A stretch of 64,000 nt of DNA from Paucibacter sp. B2R-40 (GCF_025717555.1 NZ_JAJIRP010000002.1:553300-617299); one strand, 5' to 3'; shown: positions 1-10,166, counted from the first letter of the stretch. Made by a program: numbers and translations. Notes: generated from the letters alone by a model not told the origin.

Positions 1-1452
1 TACCCGCGCGGCAAGGTGCTGGGCGGCTGCTCCAGCATCAACGGCATGATCTATATGCGCGGCCAAAGCCGTGATTACGACGGTTGGGCAGCCGCTACCG
101 GCGACCCGGCCTGGCGCTGGGACGCTTGCCTGCCCTTCTTCAAACAACATGAGAACCATTGGCGACTCGACCAGCCGGCTGGTGCCAGCGCGGCCTTCAA
201 GGCCGCCCATGGTCATGGCGGCGAATGGCGCATCGAGCGTCAGCGCCTGCGCTGGGATGTGCTGGACGCCTTTGCTCAAGCGGCCGTGCAGGCCGGCATT
301 CCGGCGACCGAAGACTTCAACGCAGGCAACAACGAAGGCGTCGGCTACTTCGAAGTCAACCAGCGTCAGGGCCTGCGCTGGAATACGGCCAAGGCTTTTT
401 TGCGGCCGCTTTGTTATGCGCGCTCAAATTTCGAGTTATGGACCGGCAGCATGGTGCAGCGGCTCAAGCTGGAACACATCGACGGGCAGCTGCAATGCCT
501 GGGCGCCGAGGTGCGAACGCCCGCCGGGCTGGAAAACGTCAAGCTCAATCCTGGCGGCGAGCTGCTGCTGGCCGCTGGCGCCATCGGCACGCCGCAGATT
601 CTGCAACTCTCCGGCATCGGCCCGGCCGACTTGCTGCATGGCCTGGGAATAGTTATTCAGCAAGCGTTACCGGGTGTCGGCGCCAACTTGCAAGACCATC
701 TGCAGATCCGCAGTGTCTTCAAGGTCGAGGGTGCTGCGACCTTGAATACGCGCGCAGCCAGTTTATTCGGCAAGGCCAAGATTGCGCTGGAATATGCGCT
801 CAAGCGAACCGGGCCCATGAGCATGGCGCCGTCACAGCTGGGTGCCTTCACCCGCAGCAGCCCGGACCTGGCCTGGCCGGACCTTGAGTATCACGTCCAG
901 CCCTTGTCGCTGGAGGCCTTTGGAGAGCCCTTGCACAGCTTCAACGCCATCACCGCCAGCGTCTGCAATTTGAACCCAAGCAGTCGCGGCAGCGTGAGGA
1001 TTCGCTCGGCCGACCCGGCCCAGGCACCGGCCATCGCACCGAACTATCTCAGCACCGAGCAAGACCGCCGCACCGCCGCCGCCAGCTTGAGGCTCACACG
1101 CACAATACTCGCGCAGCCGGCCTTGGCGGCCTACCGCCCGGAGGAATACAAACCAGGCCCGCAGTATCAAAGCGATGAAGAGCTGGCCGCCATTGCGGGC
1201 GAGATCGCCACCACCATTTTCCATCCCGCAGGCACTTGCAAGATGGGCTCGACCGATGACGCCACGGCCGTGGTGGACAGCCGCCTGCGGGTGCGCGGGG
1301 CCAATGGGGTGATTCAGGGCTTGCGCGTGGTGGATGCCAGCGTGATGCCCAGCATCACCAGCGGCAACACCAATTCACCGACCTTGATGATTGCCGAAAA
1401 AGCGGCGGCCTGGGTACTGGCCGATGCCCGTAAGCCGGTCAAGGCAGCTTGA
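1..1452 (+). CDS. GMC-family oxidoreductase (choline/alcohol dehydrogenase-like), 5' truncated
   Basis: The reading frame is open from the first base, so the gene starts upstream of the window; the first possible in-frame start seen (GTG at 16) is internal. The protein is an FAD-dependent glucose-methanol-choline oxidoreductase that oxidises an alcohol group. GMC signature 1 ([14 protein letters not shown]) lies at the left edge. Signature 2 ([16 protein letters not shown]) is near 580-625, and the C-terminal active-site region (HPAGTCKMG, then [16 protein letters not shown]) near 1220-1400. The N-terminal FAD-binding GxGxxG is outside the window. Substrate cannot be told; BetA-like and AlkJ-like enzymes share these motifs. 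Its 3' end overlaps the convergent chemoreceptor gene by 14 bases. Confidence 0.9.
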   Translation, partial: YPRGKVLGGCSSINGMIYMRGQSRDYDGWAAATGDPAWRWDACLPFFKQHENHWRLDQPAGASAAFKAAHGHGGEWRIERQRLRWDVLDAFAQAAVQAGIPATEDFNAGNNEGVGYFEVNQRQGLRWNTAKAFLRPLCYARSNFELWTGSMVQRLKLEHIDGQLQCLGAEVRTPAGLENVKLNPGGELLLAAGAIGTPQILQLSGIGPADLLHGLGIVIQQALPGVGANLQDHLQIRSVFKVEGAATLNTRAASLFGKAKIALEYALKRTGPMSMAPSQLGAFTRSSPDLAWPDLEYHVQPLSLEAFGEPLHSFNAITASVCNLNPSSRGSVRIRSADPAQAPAIAPNYLSTEQDRRTAAASLRLTRTILAQPALAAYRPEEYKPGPQYQSDEELAAIAGEIATTIFHPAGTCKMGSTDDATAVVDSRLRVRGANGVIQGLRVVDASVMPSITSGNTNSPTLMIAEKAAAWVLADARKPVKAA

Positions 1453-2974
1453 AAGTGTCAACGATGTCGGCCAGTTTGATGGCCTGATCTTTCATGCTCT
1501 CGGCCGCCGCTGCGGACTGCTCCACCAAGGCGGCGTTTTGCTGGGTCATCTGATCCAGCTTGACGACCGAGCCATTGACCAGATCGAGCCCCCTGGACTG
1601 CTCGGCCGCGGCGGTGGAAATCTCGCCGATGATGGCTGACACGCGCTCCACACTGCCGACGATCTCGCCCATGGTCTGACCGGCGTCGGCCACCAGCTTG
1701 GTCCCGCCTTCGACCTTGTCGACCGAAGCGCCGATCAAGCCCTTGATCTCGCGCGCCGCCTGCGCGCTGCGCTGCGCCAGCGAGCGCACCTCGCCCGCCA
1801 CCACCGCGAAGCCGCGCCCCTGCTCACCCGCGCGCGCGGCCTCGACAGCGGCGTTCAGCGCCAAGATATTGGTCTGAAAAGCGATGCTGTCGATCACGCC
1901 GATGATGTCGCCGATCTTGCGCGAGCTGATATTGATGTCTTCCATGGTGCTGACCACCTGGGCCACCACCCGGCCACCGCGCGCCGCGACCTCGGCGGCA
2001 GAGGCGGCCAAACGATTGGCCTCCAAGGCCGAGCTGGCCGACTGCCTGACCGTGCTGGTCAATTCATCCATCGACGAGGCCGCCTGCTGCAGGCTGGAGG
2101 CCGTCTGCTCGGTACGTTCGCTCAGGTCCATATTGCCGCTGGCGATTTCGGCGCTGGCGGTGCGGATCGAGGCCGAGGCCGCCAGCACCGCCTGCATAGA
2201 GCCACCAAGTTGCGCCGTCATGCGGCCCAAGGCTCGCACCAGATCACCGACCTCGTCGACGCGCTCGCTGCTGGCGTCAACCGCCAGATTGCCGGCCGCC
2301 ACTTCGCCGGCGATTTCGGTGGCGCGCTGCAACTCATTCGTCAACTTGCGCTGCATCAGCCAGGACAGATAGACCGCCGCCGCCGCCAACATCAAGCCAA
2401 GCGCAGCCAGCAGCCATTTGCTGCGCTGCGCCTGCTGGTTAGCAGAAGCCACTGACTCGGCCGAGGCCGACTCGACGCGCGTGATCATCGCCCGCATGGT
2501 CTGTGTCAGCGCCTTGAAGCTCTCGTCGGCGCTTTGCAGCGCGGCGATACCGGTATTTGGGTCCACCGAAGACAGGTCGATCGCCTCGTCAGCCTGCTTC
2601 TGATACTTGGCCATCAAGGGCGCCAATTGGCCCGTGCTTTTACTCAGCTCTGCGTCATCCGCATGGGATTCACCGATGCCTGCTGCGACTCTTTGCACGC
2701 CCGCCAGCTGCTGCACCAACTCGGCTCGGAAAGACTTGATCTTGGGTTCATCCAAAGAAGCAATCAAGGCCACCGTGCGGTACACACCGGTGTGAATATG
2801 AGCCAATTGTTCCTGCGCGTTGCTGAGCGTGCGGTAGTCCTCCAACTGGGTGTTCATGGTGGCGAGGTTGGTATCGGCCACCCGCGTCATCAGCAGCACA
2901 TTGAGCTGGCCGGTGCTGAACACGACAACCGCCGTCAATAGCGGCGCAGCAAGCAATTTCCAAGCTAGTTTCAT
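1439..2974 (-). CDS. Methyl-accepting chemotaxis protein
   Basis: This is a transmembrane chemoreceptor that controls CheA. A first membrane segment lies at about residues 8-30, followed by a periplasmic four-helix-bundle type domain (about 30-185). A second membrane segment (about 187-209) leads to HAMP and a long cytoplasmic coiled coil. The highly conserved hairpin tip ([19 protein letters not shown], then [18 protein letters not shown]) is at about 366-405. There is no C-terminal NWETF-type CheR tether; the protein ends IVDTFKLP. I choose the ATG at 2974 rather than the GTG two codons upstream, because GGGAG sits five bases before it. It lies 54 bases downstream of the Cache-protein gene on the same strand, so the two are probably co-transcribed. 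Confidence 0.93.
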   Translation of the reverse strand: MKLAWKLLAAPLLTAVVVFSTGQLNVLLMTRVADTNLATMNTQLEDYRTLSNAQEQLAHIHTGVYRTVALIASLDEPKIKSFRAELVQQLAGVQRVAAGIGESHADDAELSKSTGQLAPLMAKYQKQADEAIDLSSVDPNTGIAALQSADESFKALTQTMRAMITRVESASAESVASANQQAQRSKWLLAALGLMLAAAAVYLSWLMQRKLTNELQRATEIAGEVAAGNLAVDASSERVDEVGDLVRALGRMTAQLGGSMQAVLAASASIRTASAEIASGNMDLSERTEQTASSLQQAASSMDELTSTVRQSASSALEANRLAASAAEVAARGGRVVAQVVSTMEDINISSRKIGDIIGVIDSIAFQTNILALNAAVEAARAGEQGRGFAVVAGEVRSLAQRSAQAAREIKGLIGASVDKVEGGTKLVADAGQTMGEIVGSVERVSAIIGEISTAAAEQSRGLDLVNGSVVKLDQMTQQNAALVEQSAAAAESMKDQAIKLADIVDTFKLP

Positions 2975-3028
2975 TTCCACTCCCTGTTAACGAGTAACGC
3001 GGGCTCTCTGGCCCATGGAACGAACTGA

Positions 3029-3505
3029 TTACTTGTAGATGCCGCCGCAAATCGCCATGTCTTCGAACTTCTCGCAATACATGCGCTTGGGCTCGATCTT
3101 TTTGTTCTCGGGGTTGGTGAATTTGTAGTCTTGCCAGAACGTGCCCTTGCTGGCGGCCATTTCGACCCGCTCCTTGACGAAGGCCTTGCCGTCCACGTCT
3201 TTCAGATCGATCAGGTTCTTGCCGACCATCTTGATATTGGCGCCGTGCGCGCGCACCGTGCCGTCCAGACCATAGGCCACCAAATAGAGGTCCTGAAAAG
3301 TGAACTGCCCGCCCTTGGTGGAGATTTCGGCAAAACCCTTTTCACGACCATTGGCCTTGATGAAGGCGACACCCTTCTTGACCATGGCCACCGCCTGCTC
3401 CTCGGTGGCGCCACCATCGGCCGCCAGGCAGATCTGCGATGCGCAAGCGGCAAGGCCGGCAACAAGTGCTGCTTTCAGGGCAAACATGGAGACAGTCATG
3501 TGCAT
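3029..3505 (-). CDS. Secreted single-Cache-domain protein
   Basis: This 158-residue protein has a signal peptide (about residues 1-28, ending ...ASQICLAADG) followed by one small Cache-type sensor fold. Typical Cache elements are the helix AVAMVKKGVAFIKANG, the strand FQDLYLVAYGLDGTVRAHG and DLKDVDGKAFVKE. No transmembrane or output domain follows, so it should be periplasmic. The start is well supported: AAAGGAGT sits six bases before ATG 3505. A chemoreceptor gene lies directly downstream. I infer that the protein may bind a ligand (organic acids are common for this fold) and present it to the receptor; that pairing is not proven by sequence. Confidence 0.85.
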   Translation of the reverse strand: MHMTVSMFALKAALVAGLAACASQICLAADGGATEEQAVAMVKKGVAFIKANGREKGFAEISTKGGQFTFQDLYLVAYGLDGTVRAHGANIKMVGKNLIDLKDVDGKAFVKERVEMAASKGTFWQDYKFTNPENKKIEPKRMYCEKFEDMAICGGIYK

Positions 3506-3650
3506 CTCAAACTCCTTTAAGGGCCGAGGCGGCCGTGTGGATAAAGCCAGGACAAGTATAGGCAGTACAAACCCTGAGCAGGGTCAGCTTCTTGCCTATC
3601 GGCCGGCTTCGGTCAGCCTTGAGGAATTTGTCACGCCTGAGGCGCGCCGG

Positions 3651-5027
3651 TCAGACGAAACGCTGCTCCAAATAAGCCAGCAGCGTGCGAATTGTCTGCG
3701 CTTCGCCGCCGACCGGGCGGCCGGGCCGCGCCACATCGTTCCAGGCGAACAGGTCGATGTGCAACCAGTCCTGGTTCTCGGGCACAAAGTACTCAAGAAA
3801 AAGTGCCGCATTGATGGCGCCGCCCAGTGCATTGCGGCCGGTATTGACGATGTCGCCGATGCTGCTCTCGATGCCGGCCTTGTAGGGCGCCCACAGCGGC
3901 ATATGCCACATTGGATCTTCCAGTTTGAGTCCCAAATCGACCAAGTCACGCGCGCTGTCGAAATGCTTGCTGAACAACGCCGGCAATTGCGCGCCCAGGG
4001 CCACACGGGCTGCGCCGGTCAGCGTGGCCAGGTCGATGATCAGCTCCGGTTTGCCTTCCGAGGCATAAGCCAGCGCATCGCTGAGCACGACGCGGCCTTC
4101 GGCATCGGTATTGCCGATCTCGATGTGCAGGCCCTTGCGGGTCTTGATCACATCGCCGGGGCGGTAGGCATTGCCGGCAATCGAGTTCTCCACCGCCGGT
4201 ATCAGCACTTGCAGCCGAACCGGCAGCTTGAAGGCCATCACCAAGGCGGCCAGGCCCAAGGCATTGGCGGCGCCGCCCATGTCTTTTTTCATCTGACGCA
4301 TGCCCTCGGCGCCCTTGATGTCGAGGCCGCCGGTGTCAAAACAGACGCCTTTGCCGACGATGGCCAGCAGCGGCGCATCCGCAGCACCCCAATTCAGCTC
4401 GATCAGACGCGGCGCGCGCGTCGAGGCTCGGCCCACCGCATGGATGGCCGGGAAGTTCTGCTTCAACAAGTCATCGCCGACGATTTGCTTGAATTTGGCG
4501 CCATGCTGTTTAGCGATCATTTGCGCGGCCTTGGCCAACTCCTCCGGGCCCATATGCTCGGCGGGAGTGTTGACCAGGTCGCGGGTGGCGGCCATCGCCG
4601 TGGCGAAGGCCAGGCCGCGTTGCGCGTCGACACTCGGCGTCAATAGCAGCTCTGCCGGCGCACGGCGCCGCGCCTTGTAAAGATCAAATTGATAAGCGCC
4701 CAGCTCCCAGGACAGGGCGGCCGCTTCGGCTTGCAATGCCAAACCCTGATCGGACAAGCAATACCGCCCCTCGGGCAGTGCTTGCGGCAAAGCTGCCAAG
4801 GCAAAGGGGTCGGCCACATGGCTGATGCCGGCGAAGACCTGGCCGAGCTTGCCGTCCGGGCCAGGCACCAATGCGAAGCTGTCCGGCGCACCCACAAAGC
4901 CCAGTGCGGACAACCAATGCCGAGTTGCTTCGGGCAGCGTGGCGGCCAAGGCCTTGAAGCTGCTGCGGTCGACCACGGTGATGGCGATGGCGCCTGTTGA
5001 GGCAGATGTCTTGAATTGGACGGTCAT
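3651..5027 (-). CDS. M17-family leucyl aminopeptidase
   Basis: This cytosolic two-metal aminopeptidase removes N-terminal residues from peptides. The metal and catalytic motifs of the family are present: GKGVCFDTGGLDIK at about residues 225-239, MKKDMGGAA near 247, and the diagnostic NTDAEGR at 306-312. The N-terminal domain (about 1-150) is poorly conserved, as is usual. At 458 residues it is slightly shorter than PepA and closer to the PepB/short M17 group. It is preceded by the thioredoxin-like gene on the same strand (52-base gap) and is far enough from the Cache gene (145 bases) to be a separate unit. Confidence 0.92.
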   Translation of the reverse strand: MTVQFKTSASTGAIAITVVDRSSFKALAATLPEATRHWLSALGFVGAPDSFALVPGPDGKLGQVFAGISHVADPFALAALPQALPEGRYCLSDQGLALQAEAAALSWELGAYQFDLYKARRRAPAELLLTPSVDAQRGLAFATAMAATRDLVNTPAEHMGPEELAKAAQMIAKQHGAKFKQIVGDDLLKQNFPAIHAVGRASTRAPRLIELNWGAADAPLLAIVGKGVCFDTGGLDIKGAEGMRQMKKDMGGAANALGLAALVMAFKLPVRLQVLIPAVENSIAGNAYRPGDVIKTRKGLHIEIGNTDAEGRVVLSDALAYASEGKPELIIDLATLTGAARVALGAQLPALFSKHFDSARDLVDLGLKLEDPMWHMPLWAPYKAGIESSIGDIVNTGRNALGGAINAALFLEYFVPENQDWLHIDLFAWNDVARPGRPVGGEAQTIRTLLAYLEQRFV

Positions 5028-5079
5028 GGTGCGGCTGGCTCCGTTGCGGCGCTGAAGAAGCGCCGATTGTCCGCCTGAA

Positions 5080-5463
5080 CTAACAGCTGCTCTGCAAACG
5101 CACCAGCAAAGCCTGCGCGGCCGGACTGGACTTGGCGGGCGGCATCTCGCCGGCAGTAGCCAGCAGGCGTTGGGCGGTGGCCAGATGCGGCGTCACCGGA
5201 CCGATAAAGCGCAGCTGTTCGCCGACGCCGATCAGCAGGGTCGGGAAGGTCTCGACCTCCAGGTCACCGACCAACTCCTCGTCATCCTCGATATCAACCC
5301 AGACAAAGCGGAAGTTCGGGTACTGCAAGCGCAAGGCGGCAATCACCTCGTGATAGGCGTCGCAAGTGCGGCACCAAGCGGCGCAAAGACAGGCCACCAA
5401 GGTGGTCTGCGCGCAGCGGTCATGGGCATCGGTGGCAATCATCATGGTGCTAAGCATAGCCAT
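5080..5463 (-). CDS. Thioredoxin-like protein
   Basis: This is a small thioredoxin-fold protein with active site WCRTC within the stretch LVACLCAAWCRTCDAYHEV, and the cis-proline strand ETFPTLLIG. The frame is open upstream to 5553, but that extension looks non-coding. I place the start at ATG 5463 (MAMLST...), with ATG 5457 or 5445 equally possible. The WC-x-x-C arrangement suggests a disulfide/thiol exchange role, but no partner can be named. There is no signal peptide with the chosen start, so it is probably cytosolic. It sits directly upstream of the M17 peptidase gene. Confidence 0.8.
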   Translation of the reverse strand: MAMLSTMMIATDAHDRCAQTTLVACLCAAWCRTCDAYHEVIAALRLQYPNFRFVWVDIEDDEELVGDLEVETFPTLLIGVGEQLRFIGPVTPHLATAQRLLATAGEMPPAKSSPAAQALLVRLQSSC

Positions 5464-5653
5464 GCTGGCCGGCCCTGCCGCAAGGCACGGGGGCTGCGTT
5501 GCAAACTGGCGACGCCCGGCCGGGTAAAGACCCCGATGGAAAAACTTCAACAAAATGGTGCACAGCTGTCAACCGCACCTATTTAGCTCGCGTTGTGCCC
5601 TCAGACGGAGCGAGATTGTTGGAATCTCACCCGCAGTAGCAAAGGCAGTAGCC

Positions 5654-5827
5654 ATGAAAACGCAACAACATTCGTCCGAACCCCAGCCCCGCCGCATGCC
5701 TTGCCCCGAGTTGCAAGCCGGTCAGGCCGACTACAAGGGCCGCAAGCACGAGGCTTTCGAGGCCGGCAGCTTTGGCAGCGACCGCCGCAGCCTGGCGCGT
5801 GCGATCCGCTTCGACCGCAAGCGTTGA
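5654..5827 (+). CDS. Small basic protein of unknown function
   Basis: This is a 57-residue ORF starting at ATG 5654, with AAAGGCAG about six bases upstream as a weak ribosome-binding site. The product is hydrophilic and rich in Arg and Lys, with a C-terminal half of KGRKHEAFEAGSFGSDRRS then RFDRKR. There is no signal peptide or membrane segment. It fills the gap between divergent and convergent neighbours and ends 27 bases before the end of the helicase gene. Its compact basic character could fit nucleic-acid binding, but I recognise no family. It could also be a chance ORF. Confidence 0.45.
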   Translation: MKTQQHSSEPQPRRMPCPELQAGQADYKGRKHEAFEAGSFGSDRRSLARAIRFDRKR

Positions 5828-5832
5828 AGACT

Positions 5833-5857
5833 TGACTGCACCATGACGGTGCGGTCA
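5833..5857. terminator. Hairpin between convergent genes
   Basis: TGACTGCACC pairs with GGTGCGGTCA around the loop ATGAC, between the small ORF and the helicase gene; it includes the helicase stop codon. There is no clear U tract, so terminator function on either strand is a guess from position. Confidence 0.3.
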
Positions 5858-8713
5858 GGCACTCAAAGGTGCCATCAATAGTTCCAAATCCTGCTCAGTG
5901 AACTTGAGCGCTTCGGCCGAGTCACTGCCCAGCACCCCTTCCGCCAGCGCCAGTTTGCGCTGCTGCAACTCCAGCATCCGCTCTTCGATGCTGCCCGCCA
6001 CCACCAGTTTGTAGACGAACACCGGCTTGTCCTGGCCGATGCGGTGCGCGCGTGCGCTCGCCTGCGCCTCGACGGCCGGGTTCCACCAGGGGTCGACATG
6101 GATGACCGTGTCGGCCGCCGTCAGATTCAGGCCGACGCCGCCGGCCTTCAGGCTGATCAGCATCAGGGGCAGCTCTTGCGCTTGAAAGCGCCTCACGATC
6201 TCGCCGCGCGCCGCCACTGGCGTGGCCCCGGTCAATGTCAGAAAAGGCAGCGCCAGCCGGTCCAGCTCATCGGCGATCAGGCCCAACATTTCGGCGAACT
6301 GTGAAAACACCAGCACGCGCCGCCCTTCGGCCAGCAGCTCTGGCAGCATCTCGCTCAGCAATTCCAGCTTGGCGCGTTCGGTATCGGCGGCCATTGCCAT
6401 GCCCTTGATCAAAAACGGGTCACAACAAACCTGACGCAGCTTCAGCAGCGCATCGAGCACCGAGATCTGTGCGCCGGCAAAACCGCGCCGGGCCAAGACC
6501 CGCCGCACCTGCTTGTCGGCCGCCACCCGCACGCTCTCGTACAAATCGCGTTGCTGACCGTAGAGCTGCACCTTGCGCGTCACCGTGGTCAGCGGAGGCA
6601 GCTCGGTCGCCACATCTTCCTTGCGGCGGCGCAGGATGAAGGGCCGCACCCGTTCGGCCAGCAGCCGCGCGCGCAAGGTCTCGCCATTGGTTTCTATCGG
6701 CTTGCGCCAAAGCCGCGCGAAGCTGCGGGCGTCGCCCAAAAAACCCGGCATCAGAAAGTCGAACTGCGCCCACAACTCGCCCAGATGGTTCTCCAGCGGT
6801 GTGCCGGTCAAACACAGGCGATGGCGGGCGCTGAGCTTGCGCACGGCGGCCGCCGCCCGGCTGCTGGCGTTCTTGACCGTCTGCGCCTCGTCCAGAATCA
6901 GCAAATGCCAGGGCTGCGCCGTCAGCGCGGCGGCGTCCCGCCAGAGCAGCGGATAGGTGCTCAGCACCAAATCGTATTCGGCCAAATGCGAGAAATGCTG
7001 CGCCCGCTCCGAACCCTGCAGCGAGAGCACGCGCAGCTGCGGCGCGACGCGAGCTGCCTCGGCCTGCCAATTGAACAGCAGCGAGGTCGGCAGCACCGCC
7101 AACGCCGGGCGATTCACGCCGCCGAGCCGGCCGGCTTGCTTTTCAAGCAGCAGATGGGCCAGCGCCTGGGCGGTTTTGCCTAGACCCATATCGTCGGCCA
7201 AGATGCCGGCCAAGCCCTGCTCGCGCAGATACTGCAACCAGGCCAGGCCGCTCAATTGGTAGGGTCGCAGCGTCAGGCCCAAACCAGCAGGCGGGGCCAC
7301 CGAGCGCGGTTCGCCGGCGGCCAGCAGCTTCTGGGCCATCAAGCGCAGGTCGGCGTCGCCATGCATCTGCCAGCCCGAGCGCTCATCCAAGCCCATCAAG
7401 CGCGTGGCTTCCCAATCGCTCAAAGGCAGCGGGCCTTCGCGGCGCCTTGGGTCGGTCAGCAGGTCGACCATCGCCGCCACAATGGGTTTCAAAATGGACG
7501 CCGGCGCCTCGATACGACGACCGCCTGGCGCGTGAAGCAAGATGATGGCGTCGTCGTCGATGGACGCGATCGCCTCGGCATCGAGCCAGCGCGCGTCGCG
7601 CTTGAGCAGGTCGGCAATCATCGGCGCCAGATCCAGCATTTCGCCCTCGATCTCGACCCCCAGCGTCAGCAGCCAAGAGCCCTCGCGGGCCGGCAAGCCG
7701 AGGCGTTTGATGTCGATGCGCCAGGCCTCCGGCGCAAGCGGCCGATGCGCAAAACCCGGCTGCACAAGGATGGCCCAGCCCTTGGCCTCCAACTCGGGCA
7801 CGCGCGTCAGCCAGAATTCAGCGAAAAGGTCTTCTTGCGTCAGCGTCCACAAATGCGCCAGACCGGCCGCGTTGTCCGGATGCCGCCATTGCAGCAAATC
7901 GGCATCAAGCGGAATCAGGCCTGAACTCCACAGCTGGTCACGCGCCTCGGCCTCGGCCAACAAATCGCGTGCCAACAAGCGGGCACCAACCGTTTGGGTC
8001 AAGGGTGGGCGGCTATTCAGCAGCGAGCGCGGCGCGGGTGTGTCCCACAGCAGCTTGGTCTCGCCGGCATAGGTCCAGTCGACTTGCGCAACCGTCACCG
8101 CGTCGCCGCGTGGTCCCAGCTTGCCACCAGGTGCCAGGCCTAACAGCCCATCCCCACGGCTCAAGGTGCGCAGCGTCAAGCGTGCTCGAAAACGGGCCGG
8201 CTCGCCTTTGGGCAACGAAGGGGGCGGCGCTGCGGGCAAGGCAGGCGGAGCCGGCACTGCGGCGTCGCTGAGCAAGAGATCCATCAGTTTGGCCGCGTCG
8301 GCCTCGGGCAGGCGCGGCAGTGTCTTGAGCTCGTCGCGCCCGGCCTTGCGGCGCAGCGCTTCGACCCAGACCTGCAATGTGGCGGCACGCTGCGGCGCGT
8401 CGGCCGCTATTTGCAGCTTCAGCATCACTGCGGCCGCGTGTTCACAAAAATGGCGGGCCCGGCAGCTGCATTGGGCGCTGTAATGCGGCCGGCCATCGCT
8501 GCCTGCGACGCCTTGCAGCGCCAGCTCGTATAGCTGCTCGCCGCTGCCCGCCACCCGGGCGCTGGCGCCAGACTCGTCTTGCTGCAGATCCAAAATCTGC
8601 GCTTGCAAGGTCCGCCCGCGTTGCAGGCGATGGCGCTCGAACAGGCGCGCCAGTTCAGGCTCGGTCGGAGGCCAGATACGTTGCTCAGCGGCGAAATTGG
8701 GGCTGGTGGACAT
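5855..8713 (-). CDS. SWIM zinc-finger / SNF2-family DEAD/DEAH-box helicase
   Basis: This is a large Swi2/Snf2-type ATPase that translocates on DNA, possibly as a remodeller like RapA/HepA-type proteins. Near the N-terminus is a SWIM zinc motif (C82-x-C84-x5-C90-x-H92). The helicase core follows: Walker A DDMGLGKTAQ near residue 506, DEAQ box near 607, and the C-terminal motif VI ARAHRIGQ near 890. I choose ATG 8713 (MSTSPNF) or ATG 8722 (MTAMSTSP). The longer open frame to 8923 would run into the divergent gene that starts at 8757 and is not protein-like. The target in the cell is unknown. Confidence 0.92.
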   Translation of the reverse strand: MSTSPNFAAEQRIWPPTEPELARLFERHRLQRGRTLQAQILDLQQDESGASARVAGSGEQLYELALQGVAGSDGRPHYSAQCSCRARHFCEHAAAVMLKLQIAADAPQRAATLQVWVEALRRKAGRDELKTLPRLPEADAAKLMDLLLSDAAVPAPPALPAAPPPSLPKGEPARFRARLTLRTLSRGDGLLGLAPGGKLGPRGDAVTVAQVDWTYAGETKLLWDTPAPRSLLNSRPPLTQTVGARLLARDLLAEAEARDQLWSSGLIPLDADLLQWRHPDNAAGLAHLWTLTQEDLFAEFWLTRVPELEAKGWAILVQPGFAHRPLAPEAWRIDIKRLGLPAREGSWLLTLGVEIEGEMLDLAPMIADLLKRDARWLDAEAIASIDDDAIILLHAPGGRRIEAPASILKPIVAAMVDLLTDPRRREGPLPLSDWEATRLMGLDERSGWQMHGDADLRLMAQKLLAAGEPRSVAPPAGLGLTLRPYQLSGLAWLQYLREQGLAGILADDMGLGKTAQALAHLLLEKQAGRLGGVNRPALAVLPTSLLFNWQAEAARVAPQLRVLSLQGSERAQHFSHLAEYDLVLSTYPLLWRDAAALTAQPWHLLILDEAQTVKNASSRAAAAVRKLSARHRLCLTGTPLENHLGELWAQFDFLMPGFLGDARSFARLWRKPIETNGETLRARLLAERVRPFILRRRKEDVATELPPLTTVTRKVQLYGQQRDLYESVRVAADKQVRRVLARRGFAGAQISVLDALLKLRQVCCDPFLIKGMAMAADTERAKLELLSEMLPELLAEGRRVLVFSQFAEMLGLIADELDRLALPFLTLTGATPVAARGEIVRRFQAQELPLMLISLKAGGVGLNLTAADTVIHVDPWWNPAVEAQASARAHRIGQDKPVFVYKLVVAGSIEERMLELQQRKLALAEGVLGSDSAEALKFTEQDLELLMAPLSA

Positions 8714-8756
8714 GGCCGTCATTGTCGGGTCTAGCTTTGCTGGCAGACTGCAGCCC

Positions 8757-10019
8757 ATGCGACTTGTATTGATCCGAAGAATTTTGCTCGGCCTGGGCAG
8801 CGGCTTTTTGCTGCTGTCGGGCTTGACCCTCGCTTTGACTTTGCAGCGCACGCCCTTGGTCGCCGTGGCCGCCGAACTGCAAGCGGCCGACGTCAAACAA
8901 GCCAAAGATTTTTTGCGCCGCAATGACCCACGCCAACTTGAAACGGGTGCGCCGCGGCTATTGAATCTGCGCGAGCAGGAGCTTAATTTGATGTTGGGTC
9001 AAGCCGCCAAAGTCTATGGCCACGCGGCAGCGCAAGTGCAGTTGCGGCCCGGTCGGGCGCAAGTCCAGGCCAGTTTGCCGGTGCCGAAGTTTGGCGTCTG
9101 GTTGAACCTCGATGCCGAGCTGCGCGACGGCAAGACGCTGCCGGTGTTCACCCGCTTGCGCATCGGCCACTTGCCGCTACCGGCCTGGCTGGCCAACTGG
9201 GGCATGAAGCGCACCTTGCAAGGGCTGCCGGCCGCGCTTGATCTGCCAATGACCGATGCGCTGGTGGGCGATATGGTGGAGCGGGTCGGCTTCGGCGCCG
9301 AACTCTTGCACATCAAGTACCGCTGGAACAAGGACAGCATGGCCCGCGTGATGTCCTCCTTGTGGCCGGCCGCCGAGCAGCAACGCGCGCTCGCCTACCA
9401 GGAACATTTGGCGGCTTGGGTGCAAACGCTGCCGCCGGGGCAGCCTGTGTCTTTGGCGAGCTTGATGCCGCCGATGTTTGTATTGGCACAGCAACGCAGC
9501 GCCGGCCTGAGTGCCCAGGCCGCAGCGGAAAACCGCGCCGCCATTCTGACGCTGGCGCTTTATGCCACCGGGGAGAGCTGGGCGCGCGTGATGCCGGCGG
9601 CGCAGTCGTGGCCAAGGGCGATGCCGCTGCAAGTGACCTTGAACGGGCGTGAAGACTTTGCCATGCATTTCCTGGTGTCGGCCGCGCTGGCGGTGGAGGG
9701 CGGCGGAGCGCTGGCCGATGCGATCGGCGTCTACAAAGAGTTGTCTGACTCGCGCGGCGGCAGCGGCTTCAGCTTCAATGACATCGCCGCCGACCGGGCC
9801 GGCACGCGTTTCGGGCTCTTGTCCGAGCAAGCGCCGGAGAAGCTGCAGTCGCTGGTCGGTCGCGGCCTGCCCGAAAGCGCCTTCATGCCCGATGTATCCG
9901 ATCTGCCCGAATTTCTGAGTGAGGCCGAGTTCTTGCAGCGCTATGGCGGCGTCGATGGAAGGGCCTATCGGCAAATGATGAAAGAGATCGAAGCTCGCCT
10001 GAGCGCACTCTCTTTGTGA
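8757..10019 (+). CDS. Membrane-anchored protein of unknown function
   Basis: This 420-residue protein has an N-terminal hydrophobic segment (IRRILLGLGSGFLLLSGLTLAL, roughly residues 5-26) that should act as a signal anchor or uncleaved signal. A soluble, mainly periplasmic domain without recognisable catalytic motifs follows. The start at ATG 8757 leaves a 43-base divergent gap to the helicase gene. The frame is open for 20 codons upstream, but those would overlap that gene. I do not recognise the family. The long, conserved-looking body with ordinary codon use makes it a real gene. Confidence 0.8.
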   Translation: MRLVLIRRILLGLGSGFLLLSGLTLALTLQRTPLVAVAAELQAADVKQAKDFLRRNDPRQLETGAPRLLNLREQELNLMLGQAAKVYGHAAAQVQLRPGRAQVQASLPVPKFGVWLNLDAELRDGKTLPVFTRLRIGHLPLPAWLANWGMKRTLQGLPAALDLPMTDALVGDMVERVGFGAELLHIKYRWNKDSMARVMSSLWPAAEQQRALAYQEHLAAWVQTLPPGQPVSLASLMPPMFVLAQQRSAGLSAQAAAENRAAILTLALYATGESWARVMPAAQSWPRAMPLQVTLNGREDFAMHFLVSAALAVEGGGALADAIGVYKELSDSRGGSGFSFNDIAADRAGTRFGLLSEQAPEKLQSLVGRGLPESAFMPDVSDLPEFLSEAEFLQRYGGVDGRAYRQMMKEIEARLSALSL

Positions 10020-10020
10020 C

Positions 10021-10042
10021 TTTGTTCACGTCGCGGAACAAA
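10021..10042. repeat. Stem-loop just after the stop of the preceding gene
   Basis: TTTGTTC pairs with GAACAAA around the eight-base loop ACGTCGCG, starting two bases after the stop at 10019. It may protect the 3' end or terminate the transcript, but there is no U tract. A second inverted repeat (GGGGCT/AGCCCC) follows at 10091-10105. Confidence 0.35.
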
Positions 10043-10166
10043 TACCCCCCGAATGAATGGGTCTGCTGCGCGCGCTACCCCCCTGAGTCCGGGGCTGCCA
10101 GCCCCCCCTAGTTTCACGGTCGCGTCGAAAATAGTACCTACGATTTTTGGTACGAGGGCGGCGGCG

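Noticed and set aside
3300..4646. 448-codon rightward open frame across the M17 peptidase
   Set aside because: Antisense to a gene with all the M17 motifs; no domain and an unlikely composition.
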